From Kalmusia sp. IMI 367209 (lineage: Eukaryota > Ascomycota > Dothideomycetes > Pleosporales > Didymosphaeriaceae), in assembly GCA_027946365.1 (NCBI GenBank), contig JAPEUQ010000007.1, positions 1,302,001 through 1,366,000 of the forward strand: a DNA stretch of 64,000 bases. The letters are read 5' to 3'. Both the position numbers and the translations under genes were made by a program. Below, one piece after another: positions 24,120 to 34,390 of this stretch. A model generated the notes under the pieces. The model was not told the DNA's origin. It worked only from the letters and a program-made list of their open reading frames with translations, and ran no database searches. Position 1 is the stretch's first letter; each line of letters opens with the position of its first letter.

Positions 24120-24823
24120 AAAGGAAAAGACACACACCTAACGAGATAGTAGCAGCTGGTGCACTGTGGGCGAAGAGGCCGACGAGCGTGTCGTGTGCCT
24201 AAGGGCTAGCCCTCTTGCAGGCGGCGCTGCGTTGCACGGGGTTGCAAGTGGCTGACCACGCTTTGCCGGAGGCGCGCCGCCGCTTTGGGAATCGCCATGT
24301 AAGCGATCGACGGCCGTCTCCGAAAAAAGAAGCAACGCCTGAATAACACGTGGATCAGCCTCGACAAAACGGCTCTGGTGCCTATCACTATTAAACATGG
24401 CACAACTAGCTATGACTAGTGCAGTAGGCAACATTTTGCAATGATACTCCTATTCAAATCTGTCCAATGCAGCCTATTTCGTTTGCCATGGGGCGACTCA
24501 TTTTCTTACGCGTCAAAAGCCTCAGTCCCCCAAATGGCCGCTGTAAATACTATCCCAAGACCATTAAAACAAGACCACTGGAGGCACTATTGAACATAAC
24601 ATACCCTAACAAATGCCAGTAAGTCCAATAGAGCGCCAGACTCCATATGTCAGCAACCAAACCAGATCCTGGTATCAAAACAGCCCAAAGCAACGCTATG
24701 CTGATGAATTTGACAAAAGAAATGGGAACATCCTGTACACCTCCCAAACAATCTCAACACAAAATCATTCAGTATGCAGTAAAAAAAATAAGTATGACCA
24801 GGCCCAATCTTGTGTTGGGCTTT
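24120..24823. other. Intergenic region upstream of the F-box-like gene
   Basis: About 700 bp between two minus-strand genes. The side next to the F-box-like gene is GC-rich (24140-24330) and the side next to the regulator gene is AT-rich. No coding-like frame was seen. Confidence 0.5.
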
Positions 24824-26933
24824 TCAAAACACCCAATTGCGGTCCACATCCAAGTCCTGCAGCCCGTCGAACAGAACAATGTCGAAGTCCAGGTCAGGAT
24901 TTCCAAATTCGTTCGTAGTAGGCCATAGCGCATTTGTAACAAAAGAAAAGACCGGGACGTGATTACCGGTACCATTAGAATTGAGTTTCTTCGCAGTGCC
25001 CGAATCGAGATCAAAAGCAGGACGCACAGGAAGCTTCTTGAAGTCCAATTCGATGGCACCAAAATACGGCACTGTCAATTTCGCCTTGCCTAACGCCTGC
25101 TTACTTGGATCCAACGAGGAGAGAATCTTCTTGAGGACGACCGCGCTGCGTGCGGCGATTCTTTCGCGCGTACTAGCTTTGCCTAATTTCTCCAATTCAG
25201 AAATAACGCGGCATATCATGGCGAAGTCGCTGCCTTTTGCCCTTTGAACTTCAGCCTTTTCTTTCGTCGCCATGTCGATTAGGATGTCGAGCGTGAGCGT
25301 CATGGCGGCGATGAAGACGCCCAGTTCGGCGAAGCGACAGCATGCCTGTGTGATGCCTGCGTTGCGGAGCGCGAACCACCGCATCACGATGTTGCGACTC
25401 GCTTGTAGCGCGGCAACCTTGGAGTATTCGTATCGGCTCTCCTGCGGCGCGCGGAGTAGGAAGGGAAGGTGAATGAAGATCTTGAGCTCGAAGTGCCACA
25501 TCTGGACCATCAAGCGCTCTAGAACATCGTAAGACTCGGCTGTCCGTGCTGTCGGTGGCACGTTAGGTACATCCCAAAAATCTTTTGGCTGCTCTTTCAT
25601 CATTGATTCCAACTTTTCATCGAGTGCCAATGCTTGCACGTAAGACTGGGACGTGACTTCACGGTCGAGGTCGGAGACTTGTCGGCATATCGTAGCGAGT
25701 CGAGAACGGTGGGTGCGGTGCGGTGCGACGTCTTCGGGGATGGGATAATCATCAGCGGCAAATGGGAGGCGTAGGTGTAAGCCAAGTATCCTATCCAAAT
25801 CAACGAGACACAGCCATATTGAGGCTGCCGATTCGATAGCTTCAACCGGTGGTATTTGCTGGACTTGGACGATGCGGTGGAAGCCCATGAGGTGCGCTAG
25901 ATTCATAGCTCGTCGGTTAATAAGCCAGGCTTGCCGGAGGTTGGCAATGTTGATCTGGTAGATAGACAGTAGAAGTAGAGTTTCCAAGCCAGGCAACGTG
26001 AGAAGCATCTCATCCGAGGAGGTGACTAGAGAGGTCACTGTAGTGACGTAGTTCTCCATCGTGGCTTCAAGATTCCAGATGTTCCTCAAGCGAGACGTGT
26101 TAAACTCGGGTGGGAGCGCGCATATACAGGCAGCCAGATGCAGAAGCGTGCGCGCTACAACAATGGCACGCTCTTTCGCGATTGCGGTCATGTCCAAGGC
26201 ATACGAATCAGGATCTTGGCCGACGAAGACTTCTTTGGAAGGCTTGTACATGCCATTTAGAATCATCCACCCGTTTGAAGACTCAAAGATAACGTCTGCA
26301 TCATGTTGTGAGGGAAGAAGAGCGACCAATGCCCGATGGACAGGGTCGGATGGCTGTGGAGTATCTTCTTTGTCAACTAGAGTCCTGATAGAAGGTGCAG
26401 AAGTCCATGAGCGTGGTCCGAGCTGAAGACGAATCAGTATAACATCGAGGTGCATACTCTCAGTGAATACTAACGATGCCATCAGCTAGTGTATGTCTAT
26501 CACTGCTTGGAAGAGTTGGAAGTCCGGTAAATTTGAATGGCTTCTCGTTTGACTGCGCCGATATTGCAGTCCGCTGAGAATCTGAAGACGAGGTGACATT
26601 GGAGGCGACGTTGGAAGCTTTGCGACACACGAATTTCTCGAAAAGCTGCTCTAACTTGTTGAGCCGTTCACCAATGTGAAGCTGACAAGCGTGATCTTCG
26701 CCATCGGGAGCAAAGCCATCCAGTGAGCTCACAGCCAAAGTGGTAGTCGAGTCGTTCTTCTCGCAAGCAGCCTGGAGCTTTCTCTTCTTGCCTGTAGAAA
26801 CGAGTTAGTGTCAAACAGCGATCCCAAGTAACGTTATGGTCGGAGAGTTAGTCTTACACTCCCAACACGCGCGAATGCGACTGGACGGCCGCTTCCTGTT
26901 GGTCTCGTGACTGGTCGTGCTACTCAAGTCCAT
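24824..26933 (-). CDS. Fungal Gal4-type transcription regulator with a degenerate zinc cluster
   Basis: Three exons: 26933-26858, 26791-26475 and 26422-24824, with introns of 66 and 52 nt (GTAAGA/CTACAG and GTTAGT/CTTCAG). The product is 663 aa. The N-terminus begins like a Zn2Cys6 domain (SSRIRACWECKKRKL), but the remaining cysteines of the C-x2-C-x6-C ... C-x2-C-x6-C pattern are missing. After KKRK the sequence becomes Ser/Thr-rich and runs into a linker helix (GERLNKLEQLFEKFV). The body has the fungal-specific transcription factor middle region, with LLLLSIYQINIANLRQ, NLAHLMGFHR and SIWLCLVDLDRILGLHL. It is probably nuclear. It may have lost independent DNA binding, or the second intron boundary may differ from my model. 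Targets are unknown. Confidence 0.78.
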
Positions 26934-28259
26934 GTCGGCTGGACCTGAGACGACTAGCACACTCATTTACTTGCTTCCGGCGTCGAGCAGGTGTTGACCG
27001 AAGCATAACGGGACAGCGTCTACTTTCATAGTGGGGATGTAGTTGGCGGCAAATGGGCAGGACGTAAGCGCGTCCCCGGTGCTTTTCGGCCGAGATTTTT
27101 GGGCCGCTGCGACGGGCTTTCTGACTGCAAAAGGCCGCACTACGATACGAACTTGGCACGCTCGGAAGCTCTACTTCGCATTTAAAGAAGCGGCGAGGCG
27201 CGAGCGCATGCCCTTTGGTGTATTCAGATTTCGTCCTAGTCGATTGAACATCGCGGCGGCGGAGTTCTTACACCGCAGTCATTTGTTGCGTAATCACTTG
27301 TTGCCTCGGTTGTTTACTGCTCAAAACTCCGAGGAGACTGCTGGGTTCGAGTCCAGATGCCGGACTTCCCTAGTTTTGCGAGGCTTACCTAAACTCGATC
27401 TTGGTGAAGGTGACCTTACGTCCGGTCCGATGCCTTGAATCGCTTTGTGACAACACCATGCGTCCGTAATCACAATGGCAGGGAGCAAACTCGGACGGGA
27501 TTTACCGGCCTTGTCAGCGCCCACTTGTTCCATCAGTCACGCATACGACGATTACGCCTGCTTGATTACTCAAGGGTATCGTAATATTATAGAAGACAAG
27601 TAATTGTGGATCTTCCTTCCGCTTGGATGCGGCGCTCTCACCCGCGAATGTCTAACGCTTGTCTTCGTTGAAAAGCACACGACAGCATTTCATGGGCATC
27701 TAACGATAGCACTAGAGTACTTCTTCGGATGATCAGGTGGGCCATTTTTCTGACATTGACAAGGAACAACTAGCTCTCCGGACCTCCGCCAGTATACACT
27801 AACATACTGTATGCGGTTTAAGCACACCCATTACAGTCACCACTGTTTCTAGGACCAGTGTGGAACGAGGCAGATAATAAATATCGCCGATGTCTTACAT
27901 AGGGGCGGCTAGTTGATTATGGAACTACCAATTGGAATAGGGATTTTGGTTAGTATGATATGCATAATTGGTCATTGGAATGTGTTCTTCGGCGCCTCGT
28001 GGAATGTGACCTGAAAAACGTCCGATATGGTCATTGCTGCAAAACGCATCGTGGCCGATAGATACGTCAAGTGATCGTGGCATTGTTGCCTGCAAAGTTC
28101 CTCCCGTTGGTTCCTGACCTGTGGTTTGGGCCACAGGCAAAGCCGCTCAACCAATGCATGTACAGCGGAAGTGTAAGCCGTGCACCAAAATGCTCCGAAG
28201 ATGATTGATACAATATATCCCAATCTTCATGTCGATGAGCTTTGTCTGGTCCCATTTCC
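26934..28259. other. Gene-free interval upstream of the regulator gene
   Basis: About 1.3 kb. A 131-codon non-ATG frame at 27043-27438 has no protein character. A B-box-like sequence near 27344 lacks the rest of a tRNA fold. The part 27560-27960 is AT-rich. Confidence 0.5.
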
Positions 28260-28979
28260 TCATGCGTACATATCATCATATTCTTCTTCGTCATCGTCCG
28301 CTGGAGGCGGCGGCGGCTGCTTCTTTCTAAGAAGCTCTTTCCGATCGAGGGGACATGTAGAGTTTAGCTTGAGCCAAGGCTTGATGCAGTCGAGATCGAA
28401 GCGGTGGTCCGGGTGGCAGGGTAATTCGACGACTAATGGATATTCATCTATCGCGAGAGCGGTTAGCAACACAACGAGCCACCTCTCCTAATGCTTCGCA
28501 ACCTACCCTCCAAAAATGGGTTGACGCAGATTGGACAGGTATCGGTTGGCTTCAGCGACTTCTTCGGCACCCGCTCCAGTTCGTCGAGGAAGCTGTCCGG
28601 CACGCCTTTCAACTCTGTCGGCGGATTGTCTGCATTCTCCCGCAGCTGTTCAATCATGCGTGCCAGCAGGTCCTCGTCGTCGGTCGTGCTGTCGCCGCGC
28701 TCGTCCGATGGTCGTCCGCGCATCATGTCGAAAGCGTTGGCTAGCAACCGGAATGCAGCCGCGACGTTTTCAGGCTGGGGCAGAGCGTGAGCATTGTGAT
28801 GCGCTTGCGGGTCAGACGTGTCGACCAGCTCGAGCGTCGAGAAGAAAGTGCTGAGGTCTGGACGGCGGGCGGGCTGCTCGGATTTCTCTTCCTTGGTAGG
28901 AATGTTGTGTTCGACTGTGACATTTGTCAGTTCTCGCTTGGAGCTGTAGGCAGTGCAGCTTGCCTTCGTAGCCAGACAT
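28260..28979 (-). CDS. RING-type (RING-H2-like) E3 ubiquitin ligase, small
   Basis: Three exons: 28979-28964, 28914-28507 and 28447-28260; product 203 aa. The 59-nt second intron is GT-AG. The first, 49 nt, is best read as a GC-AG intron: AAG|GCAAGC donor, a CTGAC branch site, CACAG acceptor. It joins MSGYE to VEHNIPTKEEK; no GT donor gives an in-frame start. Residues about 70-130 are acidic and helical. The RING domain is C-terminal: TCPICVNPF, VVELPCHPDHRFDLDC and CPLDRKELL. The last zinc ligand is Asp, as in Rbx1 (CPLD), and the second His position is also Asp. The tail is a Pro run followed by acidic residues. It probably binds an E2 and ubiquitinates unknown targets. Divergent from the HET-associated gene. 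Confidence 0.82.
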
Positions 28980-30088
28980 GGTGGATCGGCCGAGGGTGCG
29001 TAGGCTCAGCTTCAACGGTCACTGTCTGGACGCTGGTTTTGAAGGCGAGTACTGTGACGCGTAGCTCATTGGAGCCTGCGTCTTCGTTTCGCGTTCGCCG
29101 ACCCCGCCGTCGCGTACCAGTCAGTTGCTCGCTGAGGTGTCAAGCCACAATACCTCGATTATCGCTCACAAAGTACTAGCTCCCGGTTTGATATCTGTGG
29201 CTGTGCTGTGGCGAGTAGCAACACAAATCACCCAGCTAACATCTAGAAGCTCCCTTCTCTATCGCTGCCGACTAAGTTCCGAACACCCTCGCCTCGTTCC
29301 GAGTGCTCTCCTGGTCCCAACCCTGACACAGTGCCACTCGTCGGGCCGTTCGACCTATTCAACAAGTGTGAGCAAACGCACAAGCAAACTTAGCCCCCCG
29401 CTATATCATTCAAATGACAACTCATCCATGAAACAGTGGGTCATCTTCCGAGACTTGCATCATTGGGAGAGAAGAATCATTGTGTCTAGAAGCTTTCCTA
29501 GCCCGGCTGCTTGTCGCCCGCCCGTCATGTATGAGTGGCCGATTGCTGTAGATTCTGCACCTAGTGAAAATACAAATTAGATACCCTTGCAGCCAGTCAT
29601 GCTCCGGATCGTTTGTTTCCAAAAGTATAGCTAGGGATAACTCACCTACTTTACAAAAATTAGTACAAGTGCGGTGTCCGGCTATTCCGCTCACGCACTG
29701 CGTACTATGCCAACGCGTACCGTATTATCTCTACGAGGCCTCGTACGCAACACATGACCAGCTTACTAGTGACAATGTCCAAAAACGTTAATCTTGATTA
29801 GCTTTGGTTGGTCGAATGCAGGGGCCCGTTTCGCTGGCTAGACTTTCCTGTGAACCGTGCACAGCCACCTCGCTCAAACCTCCGCGTCAAGCTCCTTGCG
29901 CTGCCCCATCAGCGCGGCTTGCTCTCCTGAATTTTCGGCAGTCTTCGAGGCATAAACGGCGAGGCGCAGTCATTCTGGGCAGCAATGAAATAGCACAGTC
30001 ACCGCGCGTGTGGCACCCCTTAGAGCCACCACCTTCATTCTCACCTTTCAACTCTTTCCTGGACTTCACAACCTTGCTTCCTACGCTG
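28980..30088. promoter_or_regulatory. Divergent intergenic region between the RING gene and the HET-associated gene
   Basis: 1.1 kb between two outward-reading genes. The last 100 bases before 30089 are pyrimidine-rich leader sequence. The frame of the downstream gene stays open further upstream (ATG at 29816), but the composition there is leader-like. Confidence 0.4.
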
Positions 30089-31405
30089 ATGTCGCTACTC
30101 CTAATGTCTACTGAACCTCCACCCTCCAGGGGCTCATCGGCCTGGGTACCGGCAGTAACCGGTTTTTTTCGAGCGAATAGCAAATCTTTACAACCCGATC
30201 AACAACCTACCGACGGCCCCGGACATCTATCGCCTCCAGAGCCTGTCAGATCGCGAAGCAACTCGACGTCGCGCTCCATACGATCTATCAGATCGATCGG
30301 ATTAGCAAGAGCGAGAAGTTGGGTCCAGCATCTCAGTGGCAGATCGTCGTTGTCCTCCACCGGCACGACCGTCGATAGCACCAGCAAACCACTAACAGAA
30401 GATTCTTTCAAGGAAGCAGAAGGCCTCTTCAATGCTCTCGAGAGATATAACGAGTTTATCACCAATGAAGTCTCCGTGGATCAGAATTTCTCAGAAAAAC
30501 GACTTGCTGGGATACAGAAAATTCTTCGCAAATCACACGGCTGTGGCGTCATCAGCGACCTCCCGGAATCATTGTTCGATATAGCATTATTATGGTGTCC
30601 AGCGGATGATTTAACTAGAAAGCCTGCCGACGCTAACGAGCCGTCGTGGAGTTGGAGGGGTTGGAATGGCGCTATCAACTTCCCATTCGACCCCTTGACC
30701 TGCCCTGACGTACGGACGGACGGCGCACCGAAGACCTTCTTCGTGTCTTTAATCAGATCATTCAATCTTGGACCTACAGCTGGAAATGAGGTGTACACCG
30801 TCAGAAATCGTCCAGAGAAGTTGTACCGGCGTAGGATCGAATATCCCGATGGTCGATGGATCCCAACAGGTGATCAACTTCCAGCTCTCGAGAGCGGCAC
30901 TCTACGCTTCACTACAAAGAAATTATCTGCGGCAGCCTTCCAAATGGAGCAGCTTTACTACTACGAAGGCCAAGACGAACCACTCATCTGCACCGGACTC
31001 AGGGACTCACAAAACCGCAAATGTGGAGCTATCATGGATTACGAAAAGAACATCCGTGCCCATGATGGAGAGCTACATCTAATTCTCTTATCCATCAGTG
31101 TCCGCGTCAAGTCTAGTCCGAGAGATTTCAAGATCAATACGGCGCATCCTTCTGGGATACCGATTTGGCGCAACGGAGGATTTTTGGGTGAAGATGAGAT
31201 TGGTGACGCTGATGAAAGCTATGAATCAGGCGAATTCAAGATGTACAATGTCATGCTGATTCAGGAGTTTAACTTTGAGGATCAGACATTGCCGAATGGC
31301 CAAGTCAAGAAACAGCCTATCGCACGAAGAGTGGCTGTGGGACGCATCCACGAAGCTGCGTGGAACGCCGCAAACCCGGAGACTGCAAACATTGTCCTTC
31401 AATGA
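30089..31405 (+). CDS. HET-associated protein lacking the HET domain
   Basis: Single exon, 438 aa from the ATG at 30089; an ATG at 29816 would add 91 leader-like residues. The first 110 residues are Ser/Pro/Arg-rich with an RSIRSIRSIG repeat. From about residue 115 it resembles the region that follows the HET domain in fungal heterokaryon-incompatibility proteins: a YNEFITNEVS helix, RLAGIQKILR, LPESLFDIALLWCP and the hallmark PSWSWRGWNGAI. The HET domain itself, which would precede this with its Y-x-A-L-S-Y-x-W-G motif, is absent. HET proteins mediate non-self recognition and cell death; what a HET-less version does is unknown, and a regulatory or decoy role is only speculation. No break is visible, so it may be a functional derived form. 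Confidence 0.72.
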   Translation: MSLLLMSTEPPPSRGSSAWVPAVTGFFRANSKSLQPDQQPTDGPGHLSPPEPVRSRSNSTSRSIRSIRSIGLARARSWVQHLSGRSSLSSTGTTVDSTSKPLTEDSFKEAEGLFNALERYNEFITNEVSVDQNFSEKRLAGIQKILRKSHGCGVISDLPESLFDIALLWCPADDLTRKPADANEPSWSWRGWNGAINFPFDPLTCPDVRTDGAPKTFFVSLIRSFNLGPTAGNEVYTVRNRPEKLYRRRIEYPDGRWIPTGDQLPALESGTLRFTTKKLSAAAFQMEQLYYYEGQDEPLICTGLRDSQNRKCGAIMDYEKNIRAHDGELHLILLSISVRVKSSPRDFKINTAHPSGIPIWRNGGFLGEDEIGDADESYESGEFKMYNVMLIQEFNFEDQTLPNGQVKKQPIARRVAVGRIHEAAWNAANPETANIVLQ

Positions 31406-32522
31406 GATGCTTTTAGGCCGGACATCTTTCTTTCTTTTTCCTCCTCCACTGGTCTTCGGTTTCCACTTTGTTTTGTTTATACGCCGGTCCAAAGGTTTGG
31501 AAGCTTGTCATGCATTCAGTTACCCCAGGATACATGATGCAGCTTCCAAACTCTTGATACAGGCTATATTTCTGTATGAGTATTCTGCATTTTCAAATTG
31601 CTCATGAGTTCATGAGATTATGGTGGGTTGGGTCTGGGTTACGGCGTTCGGGCAGGCGGGCATATGTCAGGGCGAAGGGCGTTCGGAGTCTGGGAACTGC
31701 AGCGCGCAGTGCATGCATATACCCTTCAGGGATCGATGATACTTTGGAAATTGTACGATAGTATACCCCAACCATTCCGATGCTTCTTAAATCCGATCAC
31801 AAGCCCCCTTAACTCCCCATGAGCATTCTTATCCACTGTGCTCGTTGCGCTCCAATCGTCTTACTTCCCTGTCGCAACCCCACGCGAGTCTGCCTCACTA
31901 TATAGTAACACACCACAATCTTGCATCCCGCGCGGTTTGCGCCTGCTGTGCGACCCCCAGCCTCGCGCATCCATGCTCGTATTGTAAGCAAAGGCGCCCT
32001 GTCCTGCCTGCGCCGAACGCCGAGAATAGTTTGCTTACCGGGTGGCCAAATTGTGAGCCTAAGGCATCAAAAAGAGCATTTTGCGGAAGTTGCCGCGCGC
32101 TTGGGGCTGGACGATGGATTTGTTGAAGGATCAAGGATTAAGGATGGAGGAAATTTCGGAAAGGGTGGAACACTTGAAAGGTCTGTAATGAGCACAGCAG
32201 TGGTCAGTTTGACGCGTGGACGTTTTATCGAACTCTCGCACGAAATTCAATTTCTCCACTATGCTTTAGACACAGCTGCATCAACTACATTCTGAGACGT
32301 ATGTCCACCTCACAAATCAAGCTTAAAGACTCGTGAGATCGTTCAGAAACCCATTAGCAGCTCCCAAAACGTTCCTATGGGATCAGGACAACGCCATTTT
32401 CCGCGATACTGAGAGAACACACTCCAAGAGTTCCTCGCAAACGACCAATCTATATGGCCTGACTGTCTCCCATAGTCAATCACCACGCAAACCTACGACC
32501 GCGCAACGGGAAAGGAGTCCAA
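31406..32522. other. Gene-free interval downstream of the HET-associated gene
   Basis: About 1.1 kb between the 3' ends of two convergent genes. It contains only short open frames with no protein character. Confidence 0.5.
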
Positions 32523-33366
32523 TCAGTAGGATGGGTCGTCTCGATGTCGCCAAGCTGAACCACTTGCGCCGTAACCTCGTCCACTTGCACCTTGGATCCT
32601 AATAGAGCCAACTGAAAGATTAAGTATCACGCCCTGAACCATAACAAGAACGATCCTGATTCTTACCGTATTCATTTCCTTCCTCCTGGTGGACGCCCGT
32701 CATGCTCTCTGCCGCAGCAGCTGCGCCTCGAATCTGAATACCGACCGGCTGACCGTCTCCATCGACCTCTACCGGATACTTGTAGATAGCGATGTGCTGC
32801 TCAAGGCTGTTGATCATATGTTGAACCTCTAAACAATAGTCGCGAAGACGGGCAGCGTCGGACTGGATCCTATCCATGGTAACGATGTCACTGCTGATGT
32901 CGAAGCGAGCCGCGTGCTCACGCCAGTCGTCTAAAGCGCGCCTCTCATTCTCGAGATCCTTGCCAGTTTCACGGATCATTCCAATATGCTCGGGGGTCCA
33001 ACGGTGACCGTTTGGGCAGGCCGTTTGGTAGTTGACGACGAGGTTGTAAGCGCGTAGGGTGCGTCCCGCAAGCTGGTCGATCTCGCGGTCCCACAAGCGC
33101 GGAAGATCGGGGTTGTCTCTTACCTGGGTGTCCACGCTTTGGGCAAAGCTAGACGGCTTACGCTGGGTTCGCGAGGCTCCATGGTGGAAGCGCGGGTTGT
33201 CTTGGTGAGTAGCCGGCTTGCGGTCTGGAACCCAGTGATCACCTTGTAGAGGGGTGTTTCGAGGAGGATAACTACGTTGATCACGTTGCTGAGCATCTGG
33301 CGAGTAAGTTGGGCGGTATGCGTTCCAGTGATCAGGCACGGGTTGTCTATAAAATCGGTCGGCCAT
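32523..33366 (-). CDS. Unrecognised 262-aa protein with a disordered N-terminus and a helical C-terminal half
   Basis: Two exons: 33366-32667 and 32611-32523. The 55-nt intron (32666-32612) has GTAAGA and TTTCAG ends. Splicing replaces a frame ending shortly after the donor with a short basic tail ending RHRDDPSY. The first 85 residues are rich in Pro, Gln, Arg, His and Tyr. Residues about 90-210 look helical, with repeated charged and hydrophobic positions (LWDREIDQLAGRTLRAYNLV, HMINSLEQHIAIYKYPVEVD). There is no family I recognise and no signal peptide or membrane segment. The consistent splice signals and open frame support a real gene. Divergent from DBF4. Confidence 0.65.
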
Positions 33367-34390
33367 GGTTGCGCCTTGCGCCTCGGGATTGGGGTTGAGG
33401 GCGCGGTTGAGAAGATAGGTGATGACAATAAAGTGTCGACGAACGGAGCGTGGGGCTTTGATAGAAATATATCGAAAGCTCGGGGTATTTTGAGTGAATG
33501 TGAAATCGGTTGCGCCTAAGTTGCGAGGTCAAGTGCGAGTTTTCACTCTTGACGCCGAAGGAAAAGCAAACGCTTCACCGAGGTGTATCTGCTCTACAGT
33601 GTGCTAAAGTGCTAATTTTCAGCATAGTGAATGTATTGTCCAATATCTCAATGACTTTGCGAGCTTCTACGCTGTACATGCAACACGTGTGACGCCATCG
33701 CAATGTTTGGCTTCACCGAGCAGGGCAGGAATGAGAGCAATCCGAGCCATCCTGAGGAAGGCGCGATACTGCAATCGATAGGCGCGACGTCCTAATAACA
33801 CTGGAGCCCATATCATAGCTACAAATGTAGATCACGACGAGGTAGACTCCAACGTGATACAATGATGCACAAGGCGCGGTACGTGTTCTCCAAAGTCTGG
33901 CGCTCTGGCTGCATCGCGTCCATGGATCGTGAGGCCCGCATATGCGGGATTTCTTTCACGCAAGCGATTCACCACCATCTCTCTATCGACATCATCAAAG
34001 AAGCAAGACAACAAGGACGTCAACAGCGAACCCCACCGTGTTTTCCTCTCCGGCAAGGATCCGTTGCTGGGGCAGGCATCGCGCAACTAGCGTTGCGCAC
34101 GGGCGCAGCTCGCGTCCTGGTCGAGTGCTCATTGCCAGCCACAACAAACTCACCTCGTCCGATCCAAGACAGAGCTGTCCCAGCCCTGCGATTCGCCCTT
34201 CGCTCCGTCAATCGTGCTTCTTCGGCCCTCACACACCCTTCTCCAGTTCCTTGAGGCCACTATGGCTGCTGAGCGCTGCTAGACAAAGTCGACGTTCCCG
34301 TTCCGTCGCGTCAAGAGCTAGGAAACTCTACCCTGCCCCTCCACTCGCGTCCTCTCTCACGCCCTCCTCTACCCAGGCCTATTGCTACGC
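33367..34390. promoter_or_regulatory. Divergent promoter region between the 262-aa protein gene and DBF4
   Basis: 1.0 kb between two outward-reading genes. It contains a CACGTG palindrome at 33684-33689 (E-box type) and a CT-rich leader over the last 150 bases before DBF4. Regulation by either is inference. Confidence 0.4.

Noticed and set aside
27330..27375. Sequence like a tRNA B box (GGGTTCGAGTCC)
   Set aside because: The T-arm stem does not pair properly and no A box or cloverleaf could be found upstream at the right distance.
27043..27438. 131-codon plus-strand frame upstream of the Gal4-type regulator
   Set aside because: It starts at a TTG, has no domain and sits in the promoter region of the minus-strand regulator.
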